DNA of 64,000 nucleotides, from the NCBI GenBank assembly GCA_964348085.1, contig CAYGBI010000001.1:67495-131494 (forward strand). The letters are read 5' to 3'. A program made the position numbers and the translations under genes. Positions within the stretch are counted from its first letter, which is position 1; each line of letters opens with the position of its first letter. The notes beneath the pieces were generated by a model. That model ran no database searches. It was not told where the DNA came from and worked only from the letters and a program-made list of their open reading frames with translations. The stretch is from VXYL01 sp964348085 (GTDB taxonomy: Bacteria; Pseudomonadota; Gammaproteobacteria; Pseudomonadales; Azotimanducaceae). Of this stretch, positions 1 to 7,277 are shown piece by piece.

Positions 1-230
1 AAATACCGGCACGGTTCGTCGAACGCTTCGAGCGGCGCATCGGGCGATGGCAAGCCGTTTCGTTCGGCGACGATATCGAGTAGCGCCGCATCCGCCAGCG
101 AGCGGTTCGCCAAGGCGTAGACGAGTTCCCCGGACGAGCCGAGGTGGAAGTCATTGACGGTGGGACGGACCCATGCCCTCAAGCATCGGCGCCGCAACGC
201 GTATGCGGGACGTTTCTTCGTCCTCAACAT
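1..230 (-). CDS. Unidentified protein, N-terminal 76 residues, runs off the left edge
   Basis: An open minus-strand frame starts at an ATG at 230 and stays open to the window edge. Its first 20 residues are basic (MLRTKKRPAYALRRR). A more typical coding composition follows, including LVYALANRSLADAALLDIVA, which looks helical. It lies downstream of gspD on the same strand, where gspE often sits, but I see no GspE motif in the visible part and do not claim one. A hairpin separates it from gspD, so it may be a separate unit. The start is weakly supported, with only GACGG next to the ATG. Confidence 0.4.
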   Translation of the reverse strand, partial: MLRTKKRPAYALRRRCLRAWVRPTVNDFHLGSSGELVYALANRSLADAALLDIVAERNGLPSPDAPLEAFDEPCRY

Positions 231-375
231 CCGTCAATGCCTTGTTCAGTCCGCGCCACCACGGTGAAGCCACAAGCCTAGCAGCCCATGGTGAAAGTCA
301 CGCTGCATTCTCCCGGAGAACGCAGGGAACCTGTGGCGGCTTCGCACCCCTTGGCAACGCGGCGAGGCCATTGCC

Positions 376-411
376 GGCGGCGCCTTGCCGCAGTCCCCCT
401 GCGGAGCGCCG
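376..411 (-). terminator. Hairpin after gspD, possible terminator
   Basis: Two nested stems are visible. GCGGCGC (376-382) pairs with GCGCCGC (405-411), and inside it CCGCAG (387-392) pairs with CTGCGG (398-403) around a 5-base loop. It begins 21 bases past the gspD stop codon. No T-run follows on the minus strand, so it could be a factor-dependent end or an RNA-stabilising hairpin. Confidence 0.4.
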
Positions 412-432
412 CAACCGGACAGGGCACTAGGA

Positions 433-2343
433 TTATCCGGCATTGCCCTCGAACACGCCGTTCACATCGCCTCGCACCGGCGACTCCGGGCTTTGCAGGC
501 GGTAAATGCCTTGGTAGCGTTCTTCGGCTGTCTGCGCGGCATCCTCGGGCGAGACCAGCACGGTCGGTCGCAGAAATACCAGCAAGTGGCGCTTCACGAA
601 GGTTTTTCGCTCCGATCTGAAAGCGCGACCGGCAATCGGGATGTCGCCCAACAAGGGCACTTTCCTTTCGACATCGCGGATATCGTCTTGAATCAAGCCA
701 CCGAGCAAAATGATCTGTCGGTCGTCGGCGAGGATGGTGGTCTGCAACATGCGTGTGTTGGTGACCACGTCGGCGAAACCGCCGGCGCCGATCCCCAAGC
801 CGCCGGTCTCCGCCGAGTCGACGACGCTGCCAACTTCCAACCGGATGCTCATGCGCATCGACAGGTTGTCGTGGATGTGCGGCGTCACCTGCAAATCGAC
901 GCCGACATTCTCCCGGCTGATGGTTTGGAACGGATTGCTCGCGCCGTCGGTCGTGGTGGTGAAGGAGCCCGTGCGGAAAGGAATCTGTTGGCCGGAGACA
1001 TTGGTCGCTTCCTCGTTGTCCAACGTGAGTACGCTCGGCGTGGACAGCAGATTGGCCCGGGTATCGGTGGACAAGGCGCTGATGATGGCGCCGAAGGCGA
1101 TGCCGTCGCCATTGAGCCTCGCCAACGCGATCGTCGGCGAAGCGAACCCGCTGGCGACCGCCACTGGATCGATGCCGACCTCGGGAGAGGTTTCGCCGAT
1201 GCGTGACAGCAGGCCCCCGACGATGCCGTTCAAAGTGGTGCTCAGCAGCGGTATCGTGTTTCCCGAGGCATCACCGGCGGCCAGTTCTATGCCGCGGGCA
1301 TCTTGCGTGTTGATCGACACTTCCACCACGGCCGCCTCGATCAGCACCTGCTGTCGCCGTACGTCTAGCTGGTGAACGAGCGCGAGAATCCGACTCATCG
1401 TGCTCGGATCGGCGTTCACGATAATCGCATTCAACGACACGTCGGCTTGGATGATCGCGAGGGGGCGGCCGTCATCCGTCTCGACATTGACCATCTTTTC
1501 GACGAGCTGCGCCACCGGCTCGGCGTCGGCGTGATTGAGGTGAATGACCCGAACGGCGCTGGCGGCGGTCTCCGGCACGTCGAGCTTGTCGATCAAACGC
1601 AACGCCTCGGCGACGGCGTGATCCTTGCCCTTGAGGATGAGCGAGTTGTCGCGCTCGTTGACGACGATTTGTACCCGCTGCGGGCCTTCCGCGCTTCTGC
1701 CGAGTTGATCCGGCGCGATTTCCTCAAGCACCGTCGCCAACGTACCGACCCAGGCGTGCGCCAAGACGCGATGCACCAACTCGTCCCTGTCCACGACATC
1801 GATCTCGCGCAAAAGCGCCAAGATGCGGCTCATGTTGGCGGCTTGGTCGGCGACGATGAGCACGTTGGGCTTGTCGATCGCCGCGATATGTCCGCTGCCG
1901 GGAATCAGCGGCCGCATCATTTTGACTACGTCGGAGCTACGCACGTAGGCGAGCGGCACGACTCGGGTGATCAGCAAATCGGCCGGGTGGTCCTCGACAC
2001 CCGTGACCGGCCCAGCGGCCTGCTTCACCGCCACTTGCTGCACCACGCTAACCACGCCGTTGGTCTCCACCGCGCCCAACTTGTGTACCCGAAGCACAGT
2101 CAGGAATAGTTCGTAAATGCCGTCGGTATCCAAGCCGACGCTGGACACCACAGTCACTTGCTGATCTTTCACCCGCGGGTCCACCACTACGGTCTTGCCA
2201 GTGATCTCCGCCACTTGCTCGATGAACTCCGAAAGCGGCATAGCCGAGCCGTTGACGGTCCATGTATTCGGCTGGGCAAAGACGACGCTCGCCAATGCCG
2301 CCAACGCGCAGGCGCATAGGGCGCCGATGGACTTGGTTTTCAT
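433..2343 (-). CDS. gspD: Type II secretion system secretin GspD
   Basis: This is the outer-membrane secretin that forms the exit channel of the type II secretion system. The 636-residue product is the usual length. It has a signal peptide (residues 1-23), then N0, N1, N2 and N3 periplasmic domains to about residue 330. The C-terminal secretin domain carries the typical VPLLGDIPIAGRAFR segment before the end. The start is the ATG at 2343. It is the last gsp gene of a gspN-gspC-chimera-gspD run on the minus strand. The N2/N3 stretch (about 1455-1800) is repeated in the chimeric gene upstream. Confidence 0.96.
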   Translation of the reverse strand: MKTKSIGALCACALAALASVVFAQPNTWTVNGSAMPLSEFIEQVAEITGKTVVVDPRVKDQQVTVVSSVGLDTDGIYELFLTVLRVHKLGAVETNGVVSVVQQVAVKQAAGPVTGVEDHPADLLITRVVPLAYVRSSDVVKMMRPLIPGSGHIAAIDKPNVLIVADQAANMSRILALLREIDVVDRDELVHRVLAHAWVGTLATVLEEIAPDQLGRSAEGPQRVQIVVNERDNSLILKGKDHAVAEALRLIDKLDVPETAASAVRVIHLNHADAEPVAQLVEKMVNVETDDGRPLAIIQADVSLNAIIVNADPSTMSRILALVHQLDVRRQQVLIEAAVVEVSINTQDARGIELAAGDASGNTIPLLSTTLNGIVGGLLSRIGETSPEVGIDPVAVASGFASPTIALARLNGDGIAFGAIISALSTDTRANLLSTPSVLTLDNEEATNVSGQQIPFRTGSFTTTTDGASNPFQTISRENVGVDLQVTPHIHDNLSMRMSIRLEVGSVVDSAETGGLGIGAGGFADVVTNTRMLQTTILADDRQIILLGGLIQDDIRDVERKVPLLGDIPIAGRAFRSERKTFVKRHLLVFLRPTVLVSPEDAAQTAEERYQGIYRLQSPESPVRGDVNGVFEGNAG

Positions 2344-2662
2344 AACTTGCGCCTTGACGGGTCGTCGTTAGTTGATGGGGAAGGTATAAACCAAACGTCG
2401 TTCGCCACGTTGGACTTCGATGCTCGCCTCGCCAAGCGCGACGACCTTCTGCAACTCCAAGCGGTCGCTCTCCGGATCGCCCACTGCTTGACCGTTGACC
2501 GAGATGATACGGTCGCCGCGTTGCAGCCCGGTGGCTTTGAGCTCCGGCCGGTCGGCAACGGCGCCGATGACGTAGCCGCCTCCGTCATCCGCAGGCGCCT
2601 CGGCCAAGCCCAACGTCGCCAACAGCTTGGCGGGGTCGGTTGCCAACTCCTCTTGGTACGAC
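2344..2662 (-). repeat. Direct repeat copy 1: gspC 3' end plus intergenic spacer
   Basis: These 319 bases nearly match 3097-3415. Both copies hold the end of a GspC-type PDZ domain and the same 24-base spacer leading to an ATG with the same signal-peptide codons. The match is the expected mark of a tandem duplication running from inside gspC to inside gspD. Confidence 0.9.
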
Positions 2663-3096
2663 CTCAGCAGTTCTTCGCCCGAGATGATCGCGAGGGGGCG
2701 ACCGTCATCCGTCTCGACACTGACCATATTCTCGACGAGCTGCACCTCCGGTTCGGCATCGGGCGTGATTGAGGTGAATATCCGAACGGTGCTGGCGGCG
2801 GTCTCCGGCACGTCGAGCTTGTCGATCAGACGCAACGCCTCGGCGACGGCGTGATCCTTGCCCTTGAGAATGAGCGAGTTGTCGCGCTCGTTGATGACGA
2901 TTTGCACCCGCTGCGGGCCTTCCGCGCTTCTGCCGAGTTGATCCGGCGCGATCTCCTCGAGCACTGTCGCCAACGTGCTGACCCATGCGTGCGCCAAGAC
3001 GCGATGCACCAACTCGTCCCGGTCCTCGACGGCGAGGACGACGCTCGACAATGCCAACGCACAGGCGCATAGGGCGCCGATGGACTTGGTTTTCAT
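2368..3096 (-). CDS. Chimeric GspD-GspC protein: secretin signal peptide and N2/N3 part fused to a GspC PDZ domain
   Basis: The 242-residue product starts with the same signal peptide as GspD (MKTKSIGALCACALA), then jumps in frame over N0 and N1. Residues 25-96 match the GspD N2 domain and residues 97-138 the first part of N3. From about residue 147 it matches the GspC C-terminus, a PDZ domain with GLQRGDRIISVNGQAV. It lacks the GspC membrane anchor and HR domain and all of the secretin barrel, so it should be a soluble periplasmic protein. It sits between gspC and gspD, exactly where a tandem duplication junction would fall. A +1 and a -1 indel relative to gspD, about 22 bases apart, alter about eight codons and then restore the frame. 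Function is unknown. A decoy or adaptor for the secretion machine is an inference, and it could also be an unexpressed relic. Confidence 0.85.
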   Translation of the reverse strand: MKTKSIGALCACALALSSVVLAVEDRDELVHRVLAHAWVSTLATVLEEIAPDQLGRSAEGPQRVQIVINERDNSLILKGKDHAVAEALRLIDKLDVPETAASTVRIFTSITPDAEPEVQLVENMVSVETDDGRPLAIISGEELLRSYQEELATDPAKLLATLGLAEAPADDGGGYVIGAVADRPELKATGLQRGDRIISVNGQAVGDPESDRLELQKVVALGEASIEVQRGERRLVYTFPIN

Positions 3097-3415
3097 AACT
3101 TGCGCCTTGACGGGTGCTCGTTAGTTGATGGGGAGTTTCCAAAAGAAACGTCGTTCGCCACGTTGGATTTCGATGCTCACCTCGCCAAGCGCGACGACCT
3201 TCTGCAACTCCAAGCGGTCGCTCTCCGGATCGCCCACTGCTTGACCGTTGACCGAGATGATACGGTCGCCGCGTTGCAGCCCGGTGGCTTTGAGCTCCGG
3301 CCGGTCGGCAACGGCGCCGATGACGTAGCCGCCTCCGTCATCCGCAGGCGCCTCGGCCAAGCCCAACGTCGCCAACAGCTTGACCGGATCGGTTGCCAAC
3401 TCGTCTTGGTACGAC
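3097..3415 (-). repeat. Direct repeat copy 2: gspC 3' end plus intergenic spacer
   Basis: Partner of 2344-2662, here in the full-length gspC and the spacer before the chimeric gene. Differences include substitutions near the last codons of the PDZ domain (RRFFWKLPIN here, RRLVYTFPIN in the other copy). The duplication has therefore diverged and is not an assembly copy. Confidence 0.9.
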
Positions 3416-4083
3416 ACCAGTGGTTCTATGCGCGAGAGGGTGTCGTCGATCTCGATTTGCGCCATGGGCTCGGCCATGGGCTCGGCCATGCGCCTGATGG
3501 AACCCATCGCGCCGCCTTCGAGAAGCGAGGCCACCGACGGCACGAACTCTTGTCCTTGGCGCGGCTCGAAGCGAATCAACTCCCGTACGCCGTCGCGGCT
3601 GATGACGACGCGGTCCCGGTAGACCTCCGCCAGTGTGGCATTGCCGGGTAGGCGCTCGCCGATGCGATAGCGTTCCGCCAATTGACCCCTGCGGGCGACC
3701 AGTGCCGCGGACGCCTGGGCGTCGTCGGCGACGAATACACCCACCAGTTTCAAAGACAGACGGGTCTCCTGCAGACTCTCCGTGCGCTCCCGAGCCACTT
3801 CGCCGGACGACGTCGGCGTGCCAAACAAATGCATGGCGGCGATGCCCTCGACGGATACGGAGTGCCGTGTCGTCACCTGCGACACCGCGCTCGGCGTATC
3901 AGGCACGGACTCCCGGCCCAACAGGAGGTCATACACCACGCTGGTCAGCGTATAGCCGAACACGATAAACCACACCACGCTAACCAGCGTGTACACCACG
4001 CCAGCAAAAATAACGAAGTACGCGGCGATCGCCAGCGGCTTGTGGAAGTCGACCACGAAGTTCACACGTCTTGCAGAGCGCAC
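3121..4083 (-). CDS. gspC: Type II secretion system protein GspC
   Basis: This is the inner-membrane clamp of the type II secretion system that links the inner platform to the secretin. After a short basic N-terminus come a hydrophobic segment (AIAAYFVIFAGVVYTL), an HR domain around LKLVGVFVADDAQASAALVA, and a C-terminal PDZ domain with GLQRGDRIISVNGQAV. A small in-frame repeat MAEPMAEPMAQ lies in the linker. The start is uncertain. I use the GTG at 4083, which has GGGGCGGG 12 bases upstream. A GTG at 4065 or a TTG at 4128 are alternatives. It follows gspN, and its 3' third is duplicated in the downstream chimera. Confidence 0.88.
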   Translation of the reverse strand: MRSARRVNFVVDFHKPLAIAAYFVIFAGVVYTLVSVVWFIVFGYTLTSVVYDLLLGRESVPDTPSAVSQVTTRHSVSVEGIAAMHLFGTPTSSGEVARERTESLQETRLSLKLVGVFVADDAQASAALVARRGQLAERYRIGERLPGNATLAEVYRDRVVISRDGVRELIRFEPRQGQEFVPSVASLLEGGAMGSIRRMAEPMAEPMAQIEIDDTLSRIEPLVSYQDELATDPVKLLATLGLAEAPADDGGGYVIGAVADRPELKATGLQRGDRIISVNGQAVGDPESDRLELQKVVALGEVSIEIQRGERRFFWKLPIN

Positions 4084-4146
4084 GATTCTAACAACCCGCC
4101 CCTGACTTCGCCGTCTCCCGGCTTGCAACCTTCGCGGTCGCCCGCG

Positions 4147-4908
4147 CTAAAGCACTTGCTCCGAGACCGTGACCACCACCGCATCGTCCGCCGACGTGCC
4201 GGGCCAAGGATTGTCGGCGAGCACCGTGAAGCGCCTCGTGACGCCGATGTGCAGCCAGCCGTCCGCGGCCAACCGGGCGGTGACGAGCGCCGTATCATGC
4301 TCGTCAAAGACGCTGAGCACAAAGTCCTTGGGCGTTTCGCTGTTCCGGCCGTCGGCACGCTCGGTCGCGCCCGCGACAGCCGCCAAGCGACCGAACATGA
4401 CCGGCATCTCCACATCGTAGGTTCGACCCGAAAGCCGGTACACGGTTCGCCCGCCCGTCCAACGCACAGCGCCCCCCGCGCCCGGCTCTCGTCCAGTTCG
4501 CAGCCACAAGTCCGAGACATCGAACGTGCCGTTGACGTTCATGTCGTAGGGCCCGAGAACTTGGTTCACCGAAGCGGCGTCGAGAACCCCGGCGACGGCG
4601 AGTTCGCGACCAGCCAAACCGAGAGCGGCGCTGCCGCTCAGGTTACGACTCGCGTGGCTGAGCCGCCAGTCTACGCGCAACTCGCCGACCAAGAGACGGG
4701 AGGGGCGCAGCGTCCAAGCGAAGCGACCGGCCTCGAACCCGTGGTAGACGACATGCGCTTGGCCGTTCCACCACGCGCCCCGCACGCCGAGCAAGACCAA
4801 GCCGTCAATGTCCGCAGCCGCCCGCGCCACGGTCCTCGCCGGTAGCATAGCGACGACCAAGACGACCACCATGGCTACGGCGAACGCCGCGTAACCAACC
4901 TTTCCCAC
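4147..4908 (-). CDS. gspN: Type II secretion system protein GspN
   Basis: GspN is an accessory bitopic inner-membrane protein found in some type II secretion loci. The 253-residue product has one N-terminal membrane segment (AAFAVAMVVVLVVAMLP). A periplasmic part follows that opens with DIDGLVLLGVRGAWWNGQA, the family's usual LxGVxGxxWxG-type stretch. The GTG at 4908 is the likely start, with an ATG 12 codons inside as alternative. It sits 15 bases after dapE and immediately before gspC, so it is probably co-transcribed with both. Confidence 0.87.
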   Translation of the reverse strand: MGKVGYAAFAVAMVVVLVVAMLPARTVARAAADIDGLVLLGVRGAWWNGQAHVVYHGFEAGRFAWTLRPSRLLVGELRVDWRLSHASRNLSGSAALGLAGRELAVAGVLDAASVNQVLGPYDMNVNGTFDVSDLWLRTGREPGAGGAVRWTGGRTVYRLSGRTYDVEMPVMFGRLAAVAGATERADGRNSETPKDFVLSVFDEHDTALVTARLAADGWLHIGVTRRFTVLADNPWPGTSADDAVVVTVSEQVL

Positions 4909-4923
4909 CCCGGTTGAGCGATC

Positions 4924-6078
4924 CTACGGCGCTAACAAGCGGCGAATGATGCGCTCGTAAACGCTAGCCAACGGCGCCAAGTCGTCGACTCGCACGCACT
5001 CGTTGCGCTTGTGGATGGTGGCGTTGACCGGGCCGAGTTCCACCACCTCGGCGCCGGCGGGGGCGATGAATCGACCATCGGACGTACCGCCGGAGGTCGA
5101 AGGGCGCGCATCGATGCCAAGGGCCAAGCGAATCGCTTGACGCACGGCGGGGATCAGTTCGCCCCCGCGGGTAATGAACGGCTGACCAGATAGCCGCCAA
5201 GCGATGTCGAAGTCGACGCCGGTTGCGGCGAACGCCCGCTCGACGGCGGCCCGCAGCAGAGCCGGCGAGTTGAGCGGACTGAACCGAAAGTTGAACTGGC
5301 AGTCGAGTTCGCCCGGAATAACGTTGCCCGCGCCGGTCCCCGCGGAGATGTTGGAAACTTGAAAGCTCGTCGGCGGGAAGTCTTGGTCCCCCTCGTCCCA
5401 AGACGCGGCGACGAGTTCGCCGAGCGCGGTGGCGGCGGCGTGAATCGGATTCACGGCCTGTTCGGGATAGGCGACGTGTCCTTGCACGCCCTTTACGGTC
5501 GCCGCGCCGGAGAGCGAACCGCGGCGGCCGACACGAACCGTGTCGCCCAACTTGGCGGCGGAAGACGGCTCGCCGACGACGCAGTAGTCGAGCCGCACGT
5601 CGCGTCGCAGCAGTTCGTCCACCACCCGCACCGTGCCGTCCACGGCGTCGGCTTCTTCGTCGCTGGTGATGAGGAAGGCGAGCGTGCCGGGATGGTCGGG
5701 ATGCGCGGCGACGAATCGTTCACTGGCGCAAACCATGGCGGCGAGGCTGGACTTCATGTCGGCGGCGCCACGGCCGTACAGGTAGCCGTCGCGCAGCGTC
5801 GGTTGGAAGGGCGGAGACCACCACTCCGCTTCCGGACCGCTCGGCACCACATCCGTGTGGCCGGCGAAAACCAGCAGCGGAGCGCCGTCGCCGTGCGTCG
5901 CCCAAAAATTGTCGACCTCCCCGAAGCGCATCCGTTCCGCAGCAAACCCGGCCGCCGCCAAGCGTTCAATCAAAAGCTCTTGGCAGCCGCAGTCCCTCGG
6001 CGACACCGACGGGCGCTCGATCAGCGCCGAGGTAAGCGCCAACACGTCCTGCCGGAGCGCTTTGTCGGCGCTGCTCAT
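4924..6078 (-). CDS. dapE: Succinyl-diaminopimelate desuccinylase DapE
   Basis: DapE removes succinate from N-succinyl-LL-diaminopimelate in the lysine and peptidoglycan precursor pathway. The 384-residue protein has the M20 metallopeptidase metal motifs in order: GHTDVVPSG, GRGAADMKSSLAAMV and TSDEEADAVDGT (Glu-Glu pair). A dimerisation domain follows, then the C-terminal TSGGTSDGRF segment. The ATG at 6078 overlaps the dapC stop as ATGA, which fixes the start. A longer open frame runs upstream to 6465 but lies on top of dapC and is not coding. The order dapC-dapE gives two successive pathway steps in one transcript. Confidence 0.97.
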   Translation of the reverse strand: MSSADKALRQDVLALTSALIERPSVSPRDCGCQELLIERLAAAGFAAERMRFGEVDNFWATHGDGAPLLVFAGHTDVVPSGPEAEWWSPPFQPTLRDGYLYGRGAADMKSSLAAMVCASERFVAAHPDHPGTLAFLITSDEEADAVDGTVRVVDELLRRDVRLDYCVVGEPSSAAKLGDTVRVGRRGSLSGAATVKGVQGHVAYPEQAVNPIHAAATALGELVAASWDEGDQDFPPTSFQVSNISAGTGAGNVIPGELDCQFNFRFSPLNSPALLRAAVERAFAATGVDFDIAWRLSGQPFITRGGELIPAVRQAIRLALGIDARPSTSGGTSDGRFIAPAGAEVVELGPVNATIHKRNECVRVDDLAPLASVYERIIRRLLAP

Positions 6079-7277
6079 CGCCCGGCGCTTCCCGCCTGCA
6101 ACTCGGCGGCGCAATCCGCCACGCGACGCGCCGCGAGGACACATTCCTCCAAGCCCGCGACCAAGGCGATGCGCACCCGCCCCGCGCCCGGATTGACGCC
6201 GTTCGCCTCGCGTCCGAGATACGCGCCCGGCAGCACCACGATGTGCTCCCGCTCGAAGAGCCGCGCCGCGAATACTTCGCCGGCGACGGGCGTGCGGGGC
6301 CAGAGATAGAACGCCGCCGGCGGCATGTCCACGTCCAAGACTTGCGCGAGGATTGGATAGACGGCATCGAACTTGGCGCGGTACGCGGCACGGTTGGCGA
6401 CGACATGCTCCTCGTCGCCCCACGCCAATACGCTCGCTCGCGCCACATGCACGGGCATGGCGCAACCGTGGTAGGTGCGGTAGTTATAGAAGCGCTCGAT
6501 GAGCGCAGCGTCGCCGGCGACGAACCCGGAACGCAGCCCCGGCAGGTTCGAGCGCTTCGACAAGCTGTTCAAGGCTACGCAACGAGCGTCGCCCAAGCCC
6601 GCACGGGCCGCGGCCTGCAACAAGCCCGGAGGCGGGTTGCCCTCGTCGCGGTAGATCTCCGAATAACACTCATCGGCGGCGACAACGAAGTCGTATTCGT
6701 GCGCCCGACGCACCAAGTTCGCCAGCGTCGCTTCCGGAATCACCTCGCCGGACGGATTGCCTGGGTTGCAGACATAAACCAATTCCGCCGCGCGCCATGC
6801 CTCCTCCGGCACGCTGTCGAAATCGGGAACGCCGGTCGCGGGGACATAGAACGGCGTGGCGCCACCCAGAAGCGCCGCCCCTTCGTAGATCTGATAGAAC
6901 GGGTTCGGCATCAGCACCCGCGCGCCGCGCCTGCCGGACAACGTGGCTTGGCCGAACGCGAACAGCGCTTCGCGGGTGCCCGCAACCGGCAACACTTGGC
7001 TGCCGGGATCGAGCGCGACGCCATAGCGGCGCTGGTTCCAGTCGGCGATAGCGGTACGCAGCTCGTCGCTGCCCTTGGTCGGCGGATAGGTGGCCAAGCC
7101 GCGACGGATTTCGGCCTCGTCGGTCAACGCGGCAACTACGAACTCGGGCGCCGAGTGTTTCGGCTCGCCCAAGGACAGCGGCACCCGCTCCTTCGCGGGG
7201 TCCGGCGTCAAGCCGGCGAGCAACGCATTCAGGCGCTCGAAGGGATACGGTTCGAGCTGATCGAGACGCGGGTTCAC
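6075..7277 (-). CDS. dapC: Succinyldiaminopimelate transaminase DapC
   Basis: This PLP enzyme aminates N-succinyl-2-amino-6-ketopimelate, the step before DapE. The 400-residue product is a fold-type I aminotransferase of the proteobacterial DapC type. It opens with MNPRLDQLEPYPFERL and carries SLGEPKH. CNPGNPSGEV gives the cofactor-site Asn, and NSLSKRSNLPG holds the Schiff-base lysine. It overlaps glnD upstream and dapE downstream by four bases each, so translation is probably coupled. Confidence 0.95.
   Translation of the reverse strand: MNPRLDQLEPYPFERLNALLAGLTPDPAKERVPLSLGEPKHSAPEFVVAALTDEAEIRRGLATYPPTKGSDELRTAIADWNQRRYGVALDPGSQVLPVAGTREALFAFGQATLSGRRGARVLMPNPFYQIYEGAALLGGATPFYVPATGVPDFDSVPEEAWRAAELVYVCNPGNPSGEVIPEATLANLVRRAHEYDFVVAADECYSEIYRDEGNPPPGLLQAAARAGLGDARCVALNSLSKRSNLPGLRSGFVAGDAALIERFYNYRTYHGCAMPVHVARASVLAWGDEEHVVANRAAYRAKFDAVYPILAQVLDVDMPPAAFYLWPRTPVAGEVFAARLFEREHIVVLPGAYLGREANGVNPGAGRVRIALVAGLEECVLAARRVADCAAELQAGSAGR

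Noticed and set aside
3682..4845. A 387-codon plus-strand frame
   Set aside because: It lies opposite gspC and gspN, which have clear family motifs, and shows no recognisable domain.
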